From the NCBI GenBank assembly GCA_965216515.1, contig OZ244173.1:62001-126000 (forward strand): a DNA stretch of 64,000 nucleotides, written 5' to 3'. The DNA comes from CAXMRP01 sp965216515 (GTDB taxonomy: Bacteria; Pseudomonadota; Alphaproteobacteria; Rhizobiales; Afifellaceae). Each line of letters begins with the position of its first letter. The stretch's first letter is position 1. The notes beneath the pieces are model-generated. The model was not told where the DNA came from. It ran no database searches and saw only the letters and a program-made list of their open reading frames with translations. The position numbers and the translations under genes were made by a program. This document shows, piece by piece, positions 60,124 to 64,000 of the stretch.

Positions 60124-60374
60124 GGCAGCCTCCAGCATGTTTTCCCAATGTCACGATGCCAACATAAGGCGGCTTGATTATTCAGAAAAACGAATTAAAT
60201 TAACCGCTATATTCAAAAAATCTGAACGACAACTGATGGGTTGTCGTCGGATTTCCTTGGCGCGGCCCGGGGCCAATGGCGCAAACCCGGGCCAATGGCG
60301 CTACCCCGGGGGGCGCAACCCGGGACTGAATCCCGGGACACGGGCGCGGCGACGCATTGGAGGCGGACGGAACC
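60124..60374. promoter_or_regulatory. Divergent region between DUF1127 gene and LysR gene
   Basis: The DUF1127-proximal part (60175-60230) is strikingly A/T-rich for this genome and contains an inverted pair TTCAGA (60181-60186) and TCTGAA (60221-60226). Two similar tracts, ATTCAGAAAAACGAA and ATTCAAAAAATCTGAA, lie 33 bases apart, as possible LysR sites. The LysR-proximal part is GC-rich with repeated CCCGGG. A small RNA could fit here but no terminator with a T run was found. Confidence 0.4.
60266..60337. repeat. Five spaced CCCGGG palindromes with a repeated CCAATGGCGC
   Basis: CCCGGG occurs at 60266, 60286, 60305, 60319 and 60332. The first two are followed by the shared block gccaatggcgc, so the units look like tandem copies of about 19-20 bases that decay toward the LysR gene. 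The role is unknown. Confidence 0.6.
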
Positions 60375-61271
60375 ATGGACAAGACCACCTCTCCCCATGC
60401 GCCGCGTCTGGCGTTGCCGCATCTCGACATCGACCTCTTGAAGGCGTTTGTGGCCATTGCCGAAACCGGCAGCTTCACCAAGGCGGCAAAAGCGGTGTTC
60501 CGGACCCCTTCGGCGGTATCCATGCAGATCAAGAAGCTGGAGGAGACGATCGGCCGCTCGGTGTTCGACCGCGACAACCGGACGGTGACGTTGACCCGCG
60601 ACGGTGAACTGCTGCTCGGTTACGCCCGTCGCATGATCGATCTCAATCGCGAGACCATGGCCCGGTTTCTGACGCCGGAAGTCGAAGGCGTGGTGCGCCT
60701 GGGGGCGACCGATGATTTCGCCGAATACACCTTGCCGGACATTCTGCGCCGTTTCGCCGAAATTTTTCCCCATGTCACAATCGACGTCGTCATCGACGAC
60801 AGCGACGCCATGCTTGAGGAACTCGCCGCGAGCCGGCTCGACATGGTTTTTGTCAATTCCCTGGGTTTGCGCGATTTCGGCGATGATGTTCGCGTCGTCC
60901 ACGAAGAGGAGCTTGTCTGGGCCGGTCTGGCCGGCGGCACGGCGCATACCCGCGATCCGCTTCCTGTTGCCATGTGGAGCGAGGGCTGCATTTGGCACAA
61001 ATTGGCGGTGCGCTCACTCAAACCCCTAGGGCGCGAGCATCGCATCGCCTTCATGAGCGGCACCACCTCCGGCCAGCGCGCCGCCATGCTGGCCGATCTC
61101 GCCGTGGCGCCCTTCCCCAGGCGGCTGGTGCGGGCGCCGCTCGTGCACCTCGCCAAACGCGACGGCATGCCGGCGATCGGCAAATTCAAGGTTGTCGTCA
61201 AGATGAGCGAGAATGCCGGTCCGGCCGCCAGGCTTCTGGTCGACGAAATCGTCCTGTGCTGTCGTTCCTAG
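60375..61271 (+). CDS. LysR-family transcriptional regulator
   Basis: The ATG at 60375 gives 298 residues with the LysR N-terminal helix-turn-helix (about 20-75: LLKAFVAIAETGSFTKAAKA, PSAVSMQIKKLEETIGRSVF) and a substrate-binding domain (GVVRLGATDDFAEYTLPDIL...). The features recall the VtlR/LsrB group, which in Brucella and Agrobacterium controls small DUF1127 genes and AbcR small RNAs. The divergent DUF1127 gene fits that idea, but the subgroup is inferred. An upstream TTG at 60357 is a second start option. Confidence 0.88.
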   Translation: MDKTTSPHAPRLALPHLDIDLLKAFVAIAETGSFTKAAKAVFRTPSAVSMQIKKLEETIGRSVFDRDNRTVTLTRDGELLLGYARRMIDLNRETMARFLTPEVEGVVRLGATDDFAEYTLPDILRRFAEIFPHVTIDVVIDDSDAMLEELAASRLDMVFVNSLGLRDFGDDVRVVHEEELVWAGLAGGTAHTRDPLPVAMWSEGCIWHKLAVRSLKPLGREHRIAFMSGTTSGQRAAMLADLAVAPFPRRLVRAPLVHLAKRDGMPAIGKFKVVVKMSENAGPAARLLVDEIVLCCRS

Positions 61272-61320
61272 CGCCGCCGCCGGAATTTCTCCGCCGCTTC
61301 GCCGGCCCGGTCGCCGGGCT

Positions 61321-61578
61321 CTAGCTGTCCGGATCGAGGGGCTCGGTGCCGACCGCCGCGCCCTCCGCGTCGGTCCGGATCTTCTCCACCCGCGCCTCCG
61401 CCCGCTTCAAAAGGGCGTCGCAGCGCGCCTTGAGCGCCGCGCCGCGCTCGTAGATGGCGATGGACTGCTCCAGTGGCACATCGCCGGCCTCCAGCCTGGC
61501 GACGATCTCCTCCAGTTCCTCCAGCGCCCTCTCAAACGGCAAGTCGGTGATGTTTGCCGCCGGTTTGTCCTCTGCCAA
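61321..61578 (-). CDS. xseB: Exodeoxyribonuclease VII small subunit
   Basis: An 85-residue helical protein with the XseB pattern: ITDLPFERALEELEEIVARLE, DVPLEQSIAIYERGAALKA and an acidic end. Several XseB chains bind one XseA to cut single-stranded DNA. It lies 69 bases after the deacetylase-family gene on the same strand. In many rhizobia dxs follows xseB, but here a LysR gene ends convergently. Confidence 0.95.
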   Translation of the reverse strand: MAEDKPAANITDLPFERALEELEEIVARLEAGDVPLEQSIAIYERGAALKARCDALLKRAEARVEKIRTDAEGAAVGTEPLDPDS

Positions 61579-61647
61579 AACCGATACCTCGCTTGATTGC
61601 CGGGCCGTCGCGATCCGTCGCCGCCCGATGCGGTTTACCCGCAGTTC

Positions 61648-62577
61648 TCAGTTCACGTTCATCAGTTCGCCGACATGAGCCGCCGCCGACAGCCCCAGAC
61701 CGGTCAGATCATAGCCGCCTTCCAGCAGCGACACGATGCGGCCGCCGCACACCCTGTCGGCAACGTCCATCAGTTTTCGTGTGGCGAGGGCGAAATCGGC
61801 CTCGTCGAGTGCGATCTGCGCCAGCGGATCGCGCCGATGGGCATCGAAGCCGGCCGATATCAGGATCAGGTCCGGATCGAAGGCTGCCAGTGCCGGCAGG
61901 ATTTTCGCGTCGAGCGCGTCCTGAAACACCGGTCCGCCGTCGCCCGGCGAAAGCGGCGCGTTGAAGATATTGCCGGCGCCGGTCTCCCCGGCCGCCCCGG
62001 TTCCGGGGAACAACGGCATCTGGTGGATCGAGGCGTAGAGCACCGACGGGTCCGACCAGAAGATTGCCTGGGTGCCATTGCCGTGATGGACGTCGAAATC
62101 GACAATGGCCACACGGTCTGCGCCATGCGCGGCCTGGGCATGGCGGGCGGCGATCGCGATAGTGTTGAAGAGGCAAAAGCCCATGGCCGTTGCCATTTCG
62201 GCGTGATGGCCGGGTGGCCGCACCGCCGCGAAGGCGTTTGACGCCTCCTTGCCGATGACCGCATCCACCGCGCGCAACGCCGCCCCGATCGCCCGCTGCG
62301 CGGCAATGAGCGATCCCGGCGAGGCGACCGTGTCGGGATCGATGCGGGCAATCCCGCTGTCGGGAATATCCCTGGCGATGTCGGCGATGTATCGCGCCGG
62401 GTGCACCAGTTCCGCGACCTCAAGCCCGGCCAGCGGCGCTTCCTCGCGCGACAGCGCCTGAAACGCCGCCCGGTCGAGGGCTGTGTGCAAGGCCCGCAGC
62501 CGGTCCGGCCGCTCCGGATGGCCGGGTGGCACAAGGTGGTCCAGAAATGCCGGATGATGAAGAAGAAGCGTAGTCAC
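61648..62577 (-). CDS. Histone deacetylase family protein (acetylpolyamine/acetoin type)
   Basis: A GTG at 62577 (AGGG upstream) gives 309 residues. The deacetylase fold is clear: HPAFLDHLVPPGHPERPDRL, AVRPPGHHAEMATAMGFCLFN (given here in part), the metal site DFDVHHGNGTQ, and LISAGFDAHRRDPL with the later GGYDLTGL. Zinc ligands Asp, His and Asp can be matched. In bacteria such enzymes deacetylate polyamines, AcuA targets or small amides; the substrate is not known. It is probably co-transcribed with xseB. Confidence 0.93.
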   Translation of the reverse strand: MTTLLLHHPAFLDHLVPPGHPERPDRLRALHTALDRAAFQALSREEAPLAGLEVAELVHPARYIADIARDIPDSGIARIDPDTVASPGSLIAAQRAIGAALRAVDAVIGKEASNAFAAVRPPGHHAEMATAMGFCLFNTIAIAARHAQAAHGADRVAIVDFDVHHGNGTQAIFWSDPSVLYASIHQMPLFPGTGAAGETGAGNIFNAPLSPGDGGPVFQDALDAKILPALAAFDPDLILISAGFDAHRRDPLAQIALDEADFALATRKLMDVADRVCGGRIVSLLEGGYDLTGLGLSAAAHVGELMNVN

Positions 62578-62713
62578 GCACGGAGCCCTGAAGATCGAAG
62601 CCAGTGTTAGCGCACTTGGCGGCCGGAACAAAGCGCAGTTGATGCTTGGCCGCCGCCGCCGCCGGCATCCGGGCCCGGAAACGATCCGCCCGCGCCGCAA
62701 TCCCGGCCACGGC

Positions 62714-63727
62714 TCAATCGGCGTCTGCGGAGCCCGGACGCGGCGCCGCCGCGCGCGCCAGCCGGTCGTTGATCGCCGCCCCGAGCCCGTAATCGGGCAC
62801 CGGCGCTACGGCGATCGCAACTGGATCGGCGGCGTCAAGATCGGCTAGTGCCGAGTAAAGCGCTGCGGCGGCTTCGCGCAGATCCCCCGCCGGACTGAGA
62901 TTGCGGCGTGCCACGGCCTGCTCGGCGCCGGCAGGGGAAACCGGGCCGAAAGCGAGCAGCGCCTCGCCGGGCCGCACGCGCTCGGCGCCCCGCCGCAACG
63001 GGGCCCGTGGCGCATAGTGGCTCGCCAGCATGCCCGGTGCGGGGACCGCCTCGCCGGCCGCCGCCGCTTCCGCTGGCATTTCAGGCGGCGCCTCCAGCGC
63101 GGTGGCGAGCGCTTGGGCAAGCGTGTCGGCCGGGATACCGCCGGCACGCAGCAACTGCGGTGTGTCGCCGGTGAGGCCGACAATCGTTGATTCCACGCCG
63201 ACCGGGCAGGGGCCGTCATCGAGGATCAGCAGATCCTCATCGTCAAACTGCGCCGCGGCATCGCCGGCCCGGGTGGTCGAAAGCCGTCCCGACAAATTGG
63301 CGCTCGGTGCGGCGAGCGGATTGCCGAACGCGCTGATCACTCGCGCCGCCACGCCGTCCGGCTGGCGGATGGCGATGGAGGCCAGGCCGGCCGTTGCCAG
63401 CGGGTGGACGGGGCAGGCGGGTGCCCGCGGCAACACCAGGGTCAGCGGTCCGGGCCAGAATCGCGTCATCAGCACGCCGGCACGATCGTCGCAGGCGGCC
63501 AGTTTGCGCGCCATGGCCTGTCCGTCCACATGGCAGATCAGCGGATTGAAGCGGGGCCGCCCCTTGCGCTCGAAAATCCGCGCCACCGCTTCGCCGTTGG
63601 TGGCATCGGCGGCGAGCCCATACACGGTCTCCGTCGGGAGCACCACCGTTTCGCCGCGGCCGAGCGCAGCGACCGCGCGTTCGATTGACAGGGGATCAGA
63701 AGCGTTGATGATCAAGGCAAAAGGCAC
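62714..63727 (-). CDS. sua5: Threonylcarbamoyl-AMP synthase, Sua5 type
   Basis: This enzyme makes threonylcarbamoyl-AMP for the t6A base of tRNA. The YrdC domain (about 10-200) has VVLPTETVYGLAADATN, KGRPRFNPLICHV, GPLTLVLPRA, and PSANLSGRLSTTRAGDA. A C-terminal Sua5 domain follows (PGMLASHYAPRAPL...). No ATG lies near; GTG codons at 63727 and 63781 are the best options, with 63727 giving an N terminus close to the family. It is divergent from an acyl-CoA dehydrogenase gene. Confidence 0.9.
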   Translation of the reverse strand: MPFALIINASDPLSIERAVAALGRGETVVLPTETVYGLAADATNGEAVARIFERKGRPRFNPLICHVDGQAMARKLAACDDRAGVLMTRFWPGPLTLVLPRAPACPVHPLATAGLASIAIRQPDGVAARVISAFGNPLAAPSANLSGRLSTTRAGDAAAQFDDEDLLILDDGPCPVGVESTIVGLTGDTPQLLRAGGIPADTLAQALATALEAPPEMPAEAAAAGEAVPAPGMLASHYAPRAPLRRGAERVRPGEALLAFGPVSPAGAEQAVARRNLSPAGDLREAAAALYSALADLDAADPVAIAVAPVPDYGLGAAINDRLARAAAPRPGSADAD

Positions 63728-63862
63728 CGGTGGTTGCGGACACTGGCCTTTGGCGTCTGGCTGACGGCGCGTCAAGACCGGCACCGCCGTCCGGTCGGCC
63801 GGCCCGTGATGCCAAGCGGCGGCGGACAGGGTCTCAACCGGGCCCAACAGAGGAATGAGGCC

Positions 63863-64000
63863 ATGTATCGCGCACCGCTTGACGAGATTGCCTTCACCAT
63901 GCGCCACGTCGCAGGTCTCGGCGATGATTCGCAACCGGCATCGCAGGGCGGCGTGCCGGACCTCGACGACGATCTGCTCCAGGCCATCCTGTCGGAGGCC
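63863..64000 (+). CDS. Acyl-CoA dehydrogenase, N-terminal part (runs off window)
   Basis: The ATG at 63863 follows GAGGAATGAGG. The 46 codons present start MYRAPLDEIAFTMRHVAGL and continue into LDDDLLQAILSEA, the N-terminal helical extension of one acyl-CoA dehydrogenase group (the kind with an AcdN domain). The catalytic parts lie outside the window. Confidence 0.75.
   Translation, partial: MYRAPLDEIAFTMRHVAGLGDDSQPASQGGVPDLDDDLLQAILSEA

Noticed and set aside
1..64000. CRISPR arrays, insertion sequences, rRNA and tRNA genes
   Set aside because: No regularly spaced repeats, transposase frames or RNA gene signatures were found in either strand.

Overview
The window looks like the chromosome of a high-GC alphaproteobacterium, most probably of the Hyphomicrobiales (Rhizobiales). 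The reasons are the gene-transfer-agent (GTA) type head cluster, a FeuNPQ-like two-component locus next to ccmIEFH, the order degP - response regulator - kinase - glnE, heterotetrameric sarcosine oxidase (soxBDAG), DUF1127 proteins, and the pair xseB/deacetylase. No rRNA, tRNA, CRISPR array or transposase was found. Genes are dense and many are joined by 4-base start/stop overlaps.

Region 1 (0.5-14 kb) is an incomplete GTA/HK97-type structural cluster on the + strand: small terminase-like protein, large terminase, portal, small membrane protein, prohead protease, major capsid, connector, head-tail adaptor, DUF3168 protein, tail tube, gp10 and gp10.1. It ends in a tape-measure-like gene cut to 60 codons. 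The baseplate and host-recognition genes (gp12-gp15 of known GTAs) are absent here, and small membrane or secreted proteins, one of them holin-like, follow instead. Two blocks of unrelated genes interrupt it: a TfoX-like gene plus a two-repeat Cys-rich secreted protein between terminase and portal, and two glycosyltransferases plus a small secreted protein between gp7 and gp8. A degraded second copy of the gp7 3' end lies inside the second block and marks a past rearrangement.

Region 2 (14-31 kb) is envelope and core physiology: FeuN/FeuP/FeuQ-like signalling, a glycine-zipper lipoprotein, cytochrome c maturation (ccmI, ccmE, ccmF, ccmH), an alpha/beta hydrolase-OsmC fusion, a DegP protease, a second OmpR-type two-component system overlapping glnE, and a secreted six-EF-hand protein ending at a bidirectional terminator. 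Region 3 (31-42 kb) holds a PAS histidine kinase, aminopeptidase N, a Nudix hydrolase, AMP nucleosidase, an FkbM methyltransferase, and a TetR regulator divergent from a hydrolase-methyltransferase fusion, with two near-identical palindromes between them.

Region 4 (42-59 kb) concerns methylated glycines and one-carbon oxidation: an NAD-type formate dehydrogenase (fused gamma-beta subunit and alpha subunit) with a LysE-type exporter gene inserted between its subunits, a dimethylglycine/sarcosine dehydrogenase-like enzyme, a ketopantoate-reductase-like enzyme, an AEC transporter, a von Willebrand-type periplasmic protein, a GbdR/GlxA-type regulator and soxBDAG. Demethylation of dimethylglycine and sarcosine would give C1 units, and formate dehydrogenase would oxidise the resulting formate to CO2 with NADH production.

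Region 5 (59-64 kb) has small basic proteins including a DUF1127 member divergent from a LysR regulator, then xseB, a histone-deacetylase-family enzyme, a Sua5-type threonylcarbamoyl-AMP synthase, and the first 46 codons of an acyl-CoA dehydrogenase that leaves the window.
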